Shown in pieces: positions 42,085-52,000 of a DNA stretch of 64,000 nucleotides. The stretch lies in NCBI GenBank assembly GCA_938050045.1, contig CALLJS010000017.1, positions 124,001 to 188,000 of the forward strand, given 5' to 3'. Origin of the DNA: an uncultured Sphingomonadaceae bacterium (GTDB lineage: Bacteria; Pseudomonadota; Alphaproteobacteria; Sphingomonadales; Sphingomonadaceae). Under the pieces are notes generated by a model, which was not told the DNA's origin, made no database searches, and saw nothing but the letters and a program-made list of their open reading frames with translations. Within the stretch, counting starts at the first letter, position 1; every line of letters begins with the position of its first letter. The translations under genes and the position numbers were made by a program.

Positions 42085-43302
42085 ATGATGAAAGCTATGG
42101 CGCACACAATTCGGATGGAATCTAATAAGCGGCGGGTATTTTGGCAATCGCTTGTTGCAGTTATGATGGCTTCTATAGTATCGGGCTGCGCTAGTTTTGG
42201 TGCCTCTGGTCCATCGTCAAAAAATATTAATAAAATTGATCAAACAGAATATGCCAACCACCCTATATCTTTGGTTGATCTCAACAAAAGTGCGGTTAAT
42301 CGTATTGGATTATTTGAACAGTCGAGAAGCTTTTCTGCCTTGTTGGGCGATGCTACCCAACGGGCACCAGTGATCGGAATTGGTGATACAGTGGATATTT
42401 CAATTTGGGAAGCACCACCAGCAGTATTATTTGGTGCCGCTGGAGATACATCTGGAATAAGTGGGGGAGCGCAAAATAGAACAATATTGCAACGCGCTGT
42501 TGGTTCCGATGGCACATTGGCAGTGCCGTTTGTTGGACGTATTAATGTAGCGGGACGATCATCGGCAGAGATTGAGCGTGAGATTATTCAAAAGTTAAAT
42601 GGGCGAGCCAATGACCCTCAAGTATCTGTTCGTGTTACAAAGAATGACGCAAGCAATGTTACGGTCCTAGGCGAAGTGGCCTTAAGCAGACGTGTCCCTC
42701 TGGGACCAAGAGGCGAGAGATTGCTTGATATTATTGCTGATGCTGGTGGGACACGCCAGCCTGTTGGGCAGACAACCGTCCAACTTAGCAGAGGGACGAC
42801 CACTGCTGCTATGGCTCTTGAAAGAGTCATACAAGATCCATCACAGAATATCCGCATGCAAGCCAATGATGTGGTTACGGTCTTACATCAACCATATAGC
42901 TTCATAGCTTTGGGGGCACTCTCGCAAAATGCAGAGATACCATTTGAAGGAAAAGGGATATCATTGGCCCAAGCCCTAGGGCGAACTGGCGGTTTGCGTA
43001 ATGATCTTGCCAATATCAAGGGTGTGTTTATTTTTCGTCTTGAATCTCCAGACGCCCTTGACCCAACAGCCGCAACTAACGCACAGCAAACCGAAGATGG
43101 AAAGATCCCAGTCGTATACCGGCTTAACCTAGCCGATGCCAAGGGCTTTTTTGTCGCACAAGACTTTGAAATCCGCGATAAAGATGTATTATATGTCTCA
43201 ACGGCCCCAGGGGCGGATATCCAACGTTTCTTATCAACAGTAACCAGTTTGGCATTTTCGGCAATTTCAATCGGCAATGTCGTCGATGGAAGAAGAAATT
43301 AA
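42085..43302 (+). CDS. polysaccharide export outer-membrane protein (Wza/KpsD-like, lipoprotein)
   Basis: 405 aa; lipobox IVSGCASF; GIGDTVDISIWEAPP, GTLAVPFVGRINVAGRSSAEIEREI SLBB/Poly_export motifs. Confidence 0.93.
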   Translation: MMKAMAHTIRMESNKRRVFWQSLVAVMMASIVSGCASFGASGPSSKNINKIDQTEYANHPISLVDLNKSAVNRIGLFEQSRSFSALLGDATQRAPVIGIGDTVDISIWEAPPAVLFGAAGDTSGISGGAQNRTILQRAVGSDGTLAVPFVGRINVAGRSSAEIEREIIQKLNGRANDPQVSVRVTKNDASNVTVLGEVALSRRVPLGPRGERLLDIIADAGGTRQPVGQTTVQLSRGTTTAAMALERVIQDPSQNIRMQANDVVTVLHQPYSFIALGALSQNAEIPFEGKGISLAQALGRTGGLRNDLANIKGVFIFRLESPDALDPTAATNAQQTEDGKIPVVYRLNLADAKGFFVAQDFEIRDKDVLYVSTAPGADIQRFLSTVTSLAFSAISIGNVVDGRRN

Positions 43303-43362
43303 ACCATGCTAATATATATAAATTAACGGCTCAATAATTGTGCTAAATCAAATAGGTGATGA

Positions 43363-44490
43363 TTGAAACGTATATGTATTGATTGTCGCTATATTAATGG
43401 CAGGCCTAGCGGTATTGGTGAAATGGTATCTGCATTGATAGAGCATGTTCCCCGGCTAGCTCCCGATATATATTTTCGTTTTCTAGTCAGCCCCGATGCT
43501 AGAGATAGTCTTAGTGATAATAAAAATGTTGAACATGTCACGGTAAATTCTCCGGCAAACGGCCCTGGAACAATGTGGTGGTTGCCCACTCTGACAGATA
43601 TTAGTGATGTTGATCTGTTCCATGCAACCTATAATATAATGCCTGCTGGCTTGCATATGCCCTGTCTTACAACAATCCATGACCTGATGTGGGTAAATCA
43701 ACCCCATTGGTGCGATGATAGCTGGAAGCGTTCTTTTCGGAAGATATTTTTTAGCCATGGTATCAATCGAGCACTTAAATATTCTGATGCCATTGCTACT
43801 GTCAGTAAAGCCACTCTTCAATCGGTTGTTGCCGCGCGACCAGATGCCAAGGAGCGCAGTTTTGTAACGCAGTCCGGAGTTAGCGATATATTTTGTCCCG
43901 TGGCAAGAGACCATAATGCTCTCGCATCTCTTGGATTGAATCCTAATAATAAAATAATATTAACCGTTGGACAATATGCACCTTATAAAAACCATGAAGC
44001 GGTTATTCAATCATTTGCCCATTCCTGTTCAAATCGACAAGATGTTGATCTTGTGTTGGTGCAGCGCCAAGGCCCTCAAGCCAATAGATTATTGAATATT
44101 GCAGAAAATTTAGGCGTGCGCGATAGAGTATATATCTTGCGCGACCTGCAACTTGATGAGTTAATTCATTTATACTCATCGTCAGCCATATTGCTACACC
44201 CCTCACTGTGCGAAGGTTTTGGTAATCCGCTAGCAGAGGCCATGGCATGTGGTTGCCCGATTATTACCAGCGATAGATCCGCTATGCCAGAGGTCACAGC
44301 AGGTGCTGCATTGTTAATAGATCCAGAAAATATTGTTGAAATTGCTTCGGCAATCAACCGTGTATTGGATGATGCTAGTTTAGCAGCATCAATGGTCTCC
44401 AGTGGTTATGAACGTAAAGCTCAATTGAGCTGGGATAGTTTTGCAAGGGCAAACCTTAAATTATACAGACATTTATTGGATGGAAATTAA
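43363..44490 (+). CDS. glycosyltransferase family 4 (TTG start)
   Basis: 375 aa; LLHPSLCEGFGNPLAEAMACGCPIITSDRSAMPEVTAGAALLIDPEN. Confidence 0.92.
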   Translation: MKRICIDCRYINGRPSGIGEMVSALIEHVPRLAPDIYFRFLVSPDARDSLSDNKNVEHVTVNSPANGPGTMWWLPTLTDISDVDLFHATYNIMPAGLHMPCLTTIHDLMWVNQPHWCDDSWKRSFRKIFFSHGINRALKYSDAIATVSKATLQSVVAARPDAKERSFVTQSGVSDIFCPVARDHNALASLGLNPNNKIILTVGQYAPYKNHEAVIQSFAHSCSNRQDVDLVLVQRQGPQANRLLNIAENLGVRDRVYILRDLQLDELIHLYSSSAILLHPSLCEGFGNPLAEAMACGCPIITSDRSAMPEVTAGAALLIDPENIVEIASAINRVLDDASLAASMVSSGYERKAQLSWDSFARANLKLYRHLLDGN

Positions 44491-44499
44491 TTTAGATGA

Positions 44500-45414
44500 C
44501 TATATTGTAATTGCATCTTTGAAACGCTTTATTGCGTGCTTATGGCGTCTTAAAGACCAGAGAAAAATAATATTAAGTAATATGATCTCATATAAGAAAT
44601 ATAATAAAGGATGGCCTAATATCATAGCGATTCCGAGAGCAATTGTGCGATAATTTGCACTTAACAAAGTGATGGATTTCAGATGAGGCAGTAAGTGGTT
44701 GCGTAACGCTTTTGATACTATGTTTCGCTTTTCAACACTATTTTTGGTTTCGCCAAGCAATACATCTATGTTGTCCGAATAAGAATTGTTTCGACTTGCG
44801 ATGACCATATATAATTTTGAGACCCAAATGGCGATGCTCTCCCACATATTATGTGCTTGTAATGGCTTATGTTTTAGCCATGATTTGCCATAAGCCCACC
44901 ATTGATATTGGCGTCGCGATACTTCGTAATGATTGGCTTGCATTATCCGACTAAGTCCAGCCCCTATAGCGGCGGCCCATGCAATCAAAGGGCCAGCTTG
45001 CGCCGATAAAGAGTGGGCAATCATACAATAGAGAATGATATGCGATAGATAATCACTTAATCCATCGACTATTTCTCCAAGAGGCCCTGATTTACCCGTT
45101 AGATGGGCAAGATCGCCGTCTGTTCCATCGATTACATGCCAAGACATGTGCAGCAAAAGAGCCAAAACAGGTGATAATGCCCAATTTGATATAGTATAAA
45201 TATAAGCGGATAAAATGACAATTAAACCACCAGCGACCGAGACTAAATTGGGCGTTATACGCGTTTTAGATAGTTTTTGTGCTAATTGAAATGCGAGGGG
45301 ATGATATAAATTTCGATTCAGCCAATCTTCGATTTCTTCATGACGCCGACCCTTATTTTTTGCTGTGTGAGCATCGCTATCGATTTGTAAGTTATGAGGT
45401 TCTGAATCATCCAT
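44500..45414 (-). CDS. CDP-alcohol phosphatidyltransferase family protein
   Basis: 304 aa; DGTDGDLAHLTGKSGPLGEIVDGLSD resembles the CDP-AP signature DGxxAR(x8)GxxxDxxxD. Confidence 0.88.
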   Translation of the reverse strand: MDDSEPHNLQIDSDAHTAKNKGRRHEEIEDWLNRNLYHPLAFQLAQKLSKTRITPNLVSVAGGLIVILSAYIYTISNWALSPVLALLLHMSWHVIDGTDGDLAHLTGKSGPLGEIVDGLSDYLSHIILYCMIAHSLSAQAGPLIAWAAAIGAGLSRIMQANHYEVSRRQYQWWAYGKSWLKHKPLQAHNMWESIAIWVSKLYMVIASRNNSYSDNIDVLLGETKNSVEKRNIVSKALRNHLLPHLKSITLLSANYRTIALGIAMILGHPLLYFLYEIILLNIIFLWSLRRHKHAIKRFKDAITI

Positions 45415-45567
45415 AAAGCTTATATCACTCTCTGCTACCCGCTAAACACGCCCTATTAAGATGCGTTGCCAATCTATAATTATCCATGTAAATTATGAAC
45501 CAAGCGGTTTAATCGGCTGGATTATAATATCCATTAAAAAGCTATATGGTTCAAATGAAGCCATTAT

Positions 45568-46653
45568 CTAATCACGTATAACCGTAAAGATAGCAACCAA
45601 AAGCCATAATATTGAACCGACCGCAAATATTTGTAAAAATATAATGCCCATTCCTAAAACAACCATCACCGCGCTTATTAATGCTAAAAAATCGCGCATT
45701 GTGATCCATATCAACCAATCAGCAAATGGTATTTCCCTCTGGCGAAGCATATGTTTCAGACCATCAAAATTAACATGTTCCCCAGAGGAAACTGCATTTC
45801 TACCCAGTAAAAACATACCCAGACCTAAGCAAATAGACCCTATGAGCGACATTGTAATAGCATGGTCTGATCCTTGTACAGACAGGCTGATGCCTAACCC
45901 TATTATAAAGAATAAATTTGTTGCAGCATCAGTCATTGAATCAAGGGATGCACCAAATTCACTGCTTCGAAAAGTAGCGCGTGCGATTTCCCCATCTACA
46001 CCATCAAGCATAGATGCAGTTTGGAATAAAATGGCACCAATTACCATGCCTTCATAACTTCCCGTTAAGAAGTAAAACAGCATTATAATTGCGGTAATGG
46101 CTGTTGCTATTGTGGCATGAATTGGGCGAATAAAATTGCTGCGGAGAAGCAAGCCGCTTATGGTCATAGATATGGGTCGATTGATTTTACGCGATACGAT
46201 TCCATCGCTCGTTTTGCTTGTTGCCCGCAATATTATTTTGCTTAATTTACGCGATTTTCTAATTAATTCTTCGACATTATTAATGCTATAATATGAAATT
46301 ATATCATCATAATTATTTGAAATATCGCTTTTTTTATCTGATATATGCATATTGGCTTCGATAGATTTAGCATCATTTAAGCTCTCGCCAATAATCAAAA
46401 TATCATCAGGGCTATTATGAAATTCATCGATAGTGCTGATATGTTGCGCATTGGGGGCCAAACGATTAATCTCGGAAAGACACCAATCAGATAGTAAAGA
46501 ACCATTATAGATAAAAAATTTTACATTGGGGCCATTGGGCAATGATTGCGCAGCAATATGCGCCTCTAACATTGCGCGCGCTGCTAATGGGATGCCTGCA
46601 ACTTTTGCCATTGCTGTTTGCTCAGAAGCAAAGAAAACAATGATATGCCGCAT
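45568..46653 (-). CDS. CDP-alcohol phosphatidyltransferase with N-terminal nucleotidyltransferase-like region
   Basis: 361 aa; DGVDGEIARATFRSSEFGASLDSMTD motif; N-terminal ~110 aa resembles a degenerate NTP-transferase fold. Confidence 0.85.
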   Translation of the reverse strand: MRHIIVFFASEQTAMAKVAGIPLAARAMLEAHIAAQSLPNGPNVKFFIYNGSLLSDWCLSEINRLAPNAQHISTIDEFHNSPDDILIIGESLNDAKSIEANMHISDKKSDISNNYDDIISYYSINNVEELIRKSRKLSKIILRATSKTSDGIVSRKINRPISMTISGLLLRSNFIRPIHATIATAITAIIMLFYFLTGSYEGMVIGAILFQTASMLDGVDGEIARATFRSSEFGASLDSMTDAATNLFFIIGLGISLSVQGSDHAITMSLIGSICLGLGMFLLGRNAVSSGEHVNFDGLKHMLRQREIPFADWLIWITMRDFLALISAVMVVLGMGIIFLQIFAVGSILWLLVAIFTVIRD

Positions 46654-46811
46654 ATATTACCTTCTGCTATATGGGTATAAATAGCATTTAGAGACTATGA
46701 TAAAATTCTATTGAGAATGATGAACACCGCCTATAATCCTTAAACTTATACGATAATATTATCAAGCATACATATTATCATATCCTGCACCATTGGTATT
46801 TTTAATGAGGG

Positions 46812-47573
46812 GTGATAGCTGGATCGTGATTTCTAATATGCTATAGTAAAAATATAGGACATATAATTGTTGACTATGTTATAGCTGGACCGTGATTTCT
46901 AATATGCTATAGTCGAGCACATTCAGGCAAATTTGATTAAGCAGTTATAGCTGGACCGTGATTTCTAATATGCTATAGTGTTTTGTTGAGTAGGTCACGT
47001 ATTAATGTAGTTATAGCTGGACCGTGATTTCTAATATGCTATAGTTCAAATATTCGCGCACTTTGATGCCAAGCGGTTATAGCTGGACCGTGATTTCTAA
47101 TATGCTATAGTGAAGCGGCTGCAAAATATAACAATATACCAGTTATAGCTGGACCGTGATTTCTAATATGCTATAGTGTTGCTTGGTGGGACATCTGCCG
47201 TTGCTAGGTTATAGCTGGACCGTGATTTCTAATATGCTATAGTTTCGGATATACCGTAGCACACGTGGTATTTGTTATAGCTGGACCGTGATTTCTAATA
47301 TGCTATAGTGTTTCGGATATACCGTAGCACACGTGGTTTGTTATAGCTGGACCGTGATTTCTAATATGCTATAGTGTTTCGGATATACCGTAGCACACGT
47401 GGTTTGTTATAGCTGGACTGTGATTTCTAATATGCTATAGTTCAATATTTCCATCTAAAAACCCTGTATCAGTTATAGCTGGACTGTGATTTCTAATATG
47501 CTATAGTAGCCTGTAGCAATACATCCTCATAAAATGGGTTATAGCTGGACTGTGATTTCTAATATGCTATAGT
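46812..47573 (+). CRISPR. type II-C CRISPR array, 12 repeats of 36 bp, 11 spacers all 30 bp
   Basis: Consensus GTTATAGCTGGACCGTGATTTCTAATATGCTATAGT; repeats start at 46812 (degenerate, 2 mismatches), 46878, 46944, 47010, 47076, 47142, 47208, 47274, 47340, 47406, 47472, 47538; the last three carry C->T at position 14. Confidence 0.99.
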
Positions 47574-47648
47574 GGATATGGTACTAATTCATTGATATAT
47601 AATGGGTTAATATCATATTCACTTAGCATGAAATGCATCGAATCACCC

Positions 47649-48032
47649 TTAAAATAATGCAAGTTGACCCGGATTTTTCCGCTGTCTTTTGCGGCTCTGC
47701 CCTGAAAAGCGTATGATGTTTGCATATTGTTTGTCCGTAAATCCTAAAATATGGATGTCGCCTTTATCGGGTAAATTTGATTCTATGTGCCGAATATATG
47801 TTTCAAACTGTTCTTTGCCCGAACAGAATCGGGCATAAATAGAAAATTGCGCCATTTCATAGCCTTCGTCCAGTAAAAATTCACGAAATTTTGATGCCGC
47901 TTTGGCTTCCTCGCGGGTTCCAACGGGAATATCGAACATGACCAAAATCCACATTATTTGATAACCGCTATAATGACCAGTTTCGACTGGTGGGGTAGTT
48001 TTCGGCGCGCTGAATTTTGCGGAACCATTCAT
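47649..48032 (-). CDS. cas2: CRISPR-associated endonuclease Cas2
   Basis: 127 aa; MWILVMFDIPVGTREEAKAASKFREFLLDEGYEMAQFSIYARFC; adjacent to array and cas1. Confidence 0.97.
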   Translation of the reverse strand: MNGSAKFSAPKTTPPVETGHYSGYQIMWILVMFDIPVGTREEAKAASKFREFLLDEGYEMAQFSIYARFCSGKEQFETYIRHIESNLPDKGDIHILGFTDKQYANIIRFSGQSRKRQRKNPGQLALF

Positions 48033-48967
48033 CTGGTCTCCCCATCGGGAACATGCCTTGCTATTGCCATCCAGCCTAATGCTGTTGGTGGCTCGAACAA
48101 AGCGAGTGATAAATTATTATTGTCAAAACTTTTTGCTAAGCTTTGGCATAATCTTTGTGCCGCAATTGTTGTCGGTGACGTCATGCCGTGCAATGTTAAA
48201 TCAGCGCAAATAAGCGCAGCAAGCCGTTGTTTGACTATTGAGTCTATATCTTCCAGTCCCTCTTTTATCATTTGATACACAAGCGCGTCGACCAGGGGAC
48301 GAAAAGGCTCAACCAAATCATCTGCAAGGGCAAAAGCGTTAAGCCGATTGGCGTGATGCAGCCCAATGGTTGGGTGCAAACCCGATGCAACAATGTTACG
48401 TGCAATTAAGGAGCGCATGATCGTATAACCATAATTTAGCATAGCATTCGCGCCATGGGCATCGCGATTGCGCCGAAAGTCTTTGCCCATAAGAGCAGGC
48501 CAATAGCGGCGGGCTGCTTGCGCCTCCATATTATTGGGATCGCCCGATTTTACGCGGCCCGCCATAAAATTAAGCGCCTCGGCCTCGGGGTGATTATGTG
48601 CGGCTAGTAGGCTGGCTTGCATCTTTATTTTTGCAATGACGATGGCTTTCCAAGCCCGTTTCATCAAAGGTCGCGAAGCATCCCATTGGGCCCTGAACCG
48701 AGCATTTTGTTCATGATTGCCATCAATGGGAATGGTCATGGCAACGGGGGCATGATTGGCGGCGCATAACACCATCATCGCGCCGCGCTCTGCCAATTTC
48801 ACCACCAAATTGGTGGTCCATGTCACGCCGTGGGCATGCACTATGATGGCGGCGATGTCGTCTAATGCCACCCGTCCAATTTCACTATGATCGCGCGATA
48901 ATATTAATAGACCGCGATGCACAGATAGATGCACCTTGTCTGTTGAGACGTCAACAATACGATCCAT
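48029..48967 (-). CDS. cas1: CRISPR-associated endonuclease Cas1 (type II)
   Basis: 312 aa; LLILSRDHSEIGRVALDDIAAIIVHAHGVTWTTNLVVKLAERGAMMVLC...NAMLNYGYTIMRSLIARNIVASGLHPTIGLHH. Confidence 0.98.
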   Translation of the reverse strand: MDRIVDVSTDKVHLSVHRGLLILSRDHSEIGRVALDDIAAIIVHAHGVTWTTNLVVKLAERGAMMVLCAANHAPVAMTIPIDGNHEQNARFRAQWDASRPLMKRAWKAIVIAKIKMQASLLAAHNHPEAEALNFMAGRVKSGDPNNMEAQAARRYWPALMGKDFRRNRDAHGANAMLNYGYTIMRSLIARNIVASGLHPTIGLHHANRLNAFALADDLVEPFRPLVDALVYQMIKEGLEDIDSIVKQRLAALICADLTLHGMTSPTTIAAQRLCQSLAKSFDNNNLSLALFEPPTALGWMAIARHVPDGETR

Positions 48968-49016
48968 AAGTCACCATCCTCAGTGATAAAGATAGCAATT
49001 TATGGATAATATTTGG

Positions 49017-52000
49017 TTAATCGAGCGGTCCAGGATCGAATATATGGCCCAATTCATTAATGCCTATTTGCCGGGCCTTCATTTTTTGCAGGCCGCTAGC
49101 CGAAGTGTTTATATATTTAAAAGGATCGATAGCATCTGCATCTCTTGCTTTTAATGAACCTGCTTCATTATCGGGGGCAAGCTGGATAGCCCCCGATGCA
49201 GCAAATTTGACCACGCGGGCAATAATATTCTCGCCATCGCGTTCGATGGCCATCATATCATTTTGACGCAGGCTTAAGATGCGTTTGGCTGCGGGATGCG
49301 GTTTTATCTCGGCCATACCGCTCTGATGGGCATCAAACATTGATATGATGCTGTTATGCGCCGCGCCATCACGGTCTTTCCATTTGGTGATCCATTTGCC
49401 ATTTGGCATTCTCCACACATCAAAGCGTGCATTGGCATCGCCTTTATACGCTTTATAGGCTTTGCCATGCTTGTCTGTAATCGGAATGACTTTGAGCGCT
49501 TCACACAGCCTTACCCGCCTAATCCCTTTATAGGGGCCATCGCGCTTAGCAAAGGCGCGCAAGGCACTTTCAAACGCTTTGCCGCTGGTATCGCGTGTTG
49601 CAGTGTATAAGGCGTCTTGCAGGACATGATCGCTCATACGCTCTGGGTTGGTGAGATCTTTGGGTTGGAGCGATAATAATGGTTTGCGCGTCACCACAAT
49701 CGGCGCGCCCTTGGCATTGGTGCGCCCTGTTAAACCATAAGCGGTTTCATTGTGCAGCCGTCCTGAAGTATTATCTTTACCGGGTTCAGGCTTTTTTCTG
49801 CGGCCATGATCGGCTTTGTGGCTGATTGTCGTGGCCAATAATGCAGTGCGTAAGTCGTCTCGAAATCCCTTCCAAGGTTGCGGCAGACCATCAAATTTTT
49901 TATCTAAATTTTGGGTTTCGGCGCGCCCCGCAGCGGTCGCAATTTTTTGAATCATGGCTCGGTCGGTCGCGCCAACAACGGCGGCATCAATCGCATGGTG
50001 GCGATGATCGAGCCGGTTTTTGGGCGCATTGCTATGTTCATTTTCGACCCAATTATGATCGGCTAAAATATCGTTTAATCCCCACAAACGGCGCAGCATC
50101 GATGTCATACGGCCCGTAACAGCATAGACGCGGCAGCCTTCGTCGGGTGTATATAATGCACCGACATATTTGGCGGCAAGGCGCGCCAGATATTGGGTAT
50201 CGGTTAATTGGCGCGCGATGAACCCGCCGTCTTTTTCAACTTTTTCCATGGCATTAGGGCCAAAGCGCCATTGCTTTGATGTGTGCATACGCGCCACTTG
50301 CGCTTGAATTATGGGCCAGCGATCCGTTTTGCCCCAACGGCCCCACGGCGTTTGTTGTCCTTTTTCTCTGTTGCAATGGCTATGGCAAATGATTTTATTC
50401 GCCGCGCCATCATCCAAACATTTGGAATAGGGAATGATATGATCAACATCGGCTTCGCTGTTCATCAGCATTTCTATCGTCACCTGCTCGCCGCAATAGG
50501 GGCAACGGCGGTCAAGAGCGTTTTTAGGATTGAGTTCCTCCCAAAGGCGCAGCAACATGCGGTTGCCGCCATTGTCGCGTTGCCCCATCGATTCTAATAT
50601 TTCCCCGCGTGCTTTCGCAGCATCGGTATTGCGTTTAATACGGCGATTTTGTTCGGCCTTTTGTTTGTCGTTTAACTTTAATTCGCGGGCGAGTTCGACA
50701 TAAATATAATCGGGCCGTCCATGGATTTTGATAATCGCATTGATAAGCTTGCGCAATTGGTTCATGCCAATATGCACGGTGGGGTTGGTTATTTTGCCAT
50801 ATTGGCGTTCGGTATCATCCCTATATTCCTCTTTACCAGGGGCAATGTCGCGCGTTAATATTTCCCCATAATAAGGGAGCTGCGTTATATTTTTGCCCGT
50901 GCGCTGATCGCTATGGTTAAATCCTGCGCGCTTTGCAGCCTCGGCATAGGTTATCACCTCTTGTTTCAGCTCTTTGAGCAGCATTTGGGTGGCCATAATT
51001 CCAAAACGGCCATAACCCTCTGGCAGGCGAACATTAGCAATATTGGTTGCTGTTTCTGCGTCTAATTGATGCTGCTCCATCAACCAATGGAGCAATTTTT
51101 CTGTATTTTCCTCTTCTGTTAATTGATGGATAATCGCTAATTGGTCTTGGGTGGAAAAAGCACCCCATTGGCCATTAAAACATTTTTTGGCGTTCATGGC
51201 GGCGCGCACTTCATCGCCCAATAGGTCTTTGCGGTTTTCGCTTTCTTTGTTAAATCTCTCGCCGCTGGCCAATTTAAGGGTCTTGGCCAAAGATTTGAAA
51301 GTGACTTTTTTCGAGTTTTGCAACTTCATGATTAACGCATCGCGCTCATCCATTGTCAATTTGCGCGATGATGCGCCGGCTATTTCAATTTCTAGCTGAT
51401 TTACTTCCTCATATAATCGGCGCTGCTGGAACAAAGGATGGGCTTTGGCAATGCGCCGCTCATCAGCAGGGACACCGTTCCAGCCTGAAAATGTGCAAAA
51501 TCCGACTACTTGCGCTTTTAATGGCCTTTGAAAAAATATTATGCGCGCAATGGCATCATGCGCTTCTTGGGTTAATATAGCGCGATGATATTTTTGCTGC
51601 GCTTGCCAAATTTGGGCAAATTCATCTTGATAATGTCTGCGATCGGGATAAAAATCATAGCCATCGCCTTCGGGTCGCATGCGCACCCGTTTGCCGATGC
51701 TTATTGTTTTTGTTTTACCGTTTTTGCTCGCTCCTTTGACGGTTTGGCTGACATCGCGTTTCAATAAAAATTCGCCCAAGGTGCGTGCTTGTAATCGCTC
51801 CATTTCGGCATCAAGGGCTTTGGTGCCGCTGGCGATTTTACCATCCTCTCCCGCAACACGGTCTGCTTTACGATTAGACTTAAAACCGCGCCGCTGGTTG
51901 AGATGAAATAGCGCGCGGCCAAGCTGATGCAGCGTGATTTCTTCATCCAATGCTGTGACGCGCAATATATAAGGATCAAATATCTCTAATGCCTTTGCCG

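Noticed and set aside
46654-46811. Canonical CRISPR leader at the 5' (46.8 kb) end
   Set aside because: That end carries the degenerate repeat and is distal to cas genes; AT-rich but no convincing promoter needed because each repeat contains one. Kept only as an unresolved alternative.
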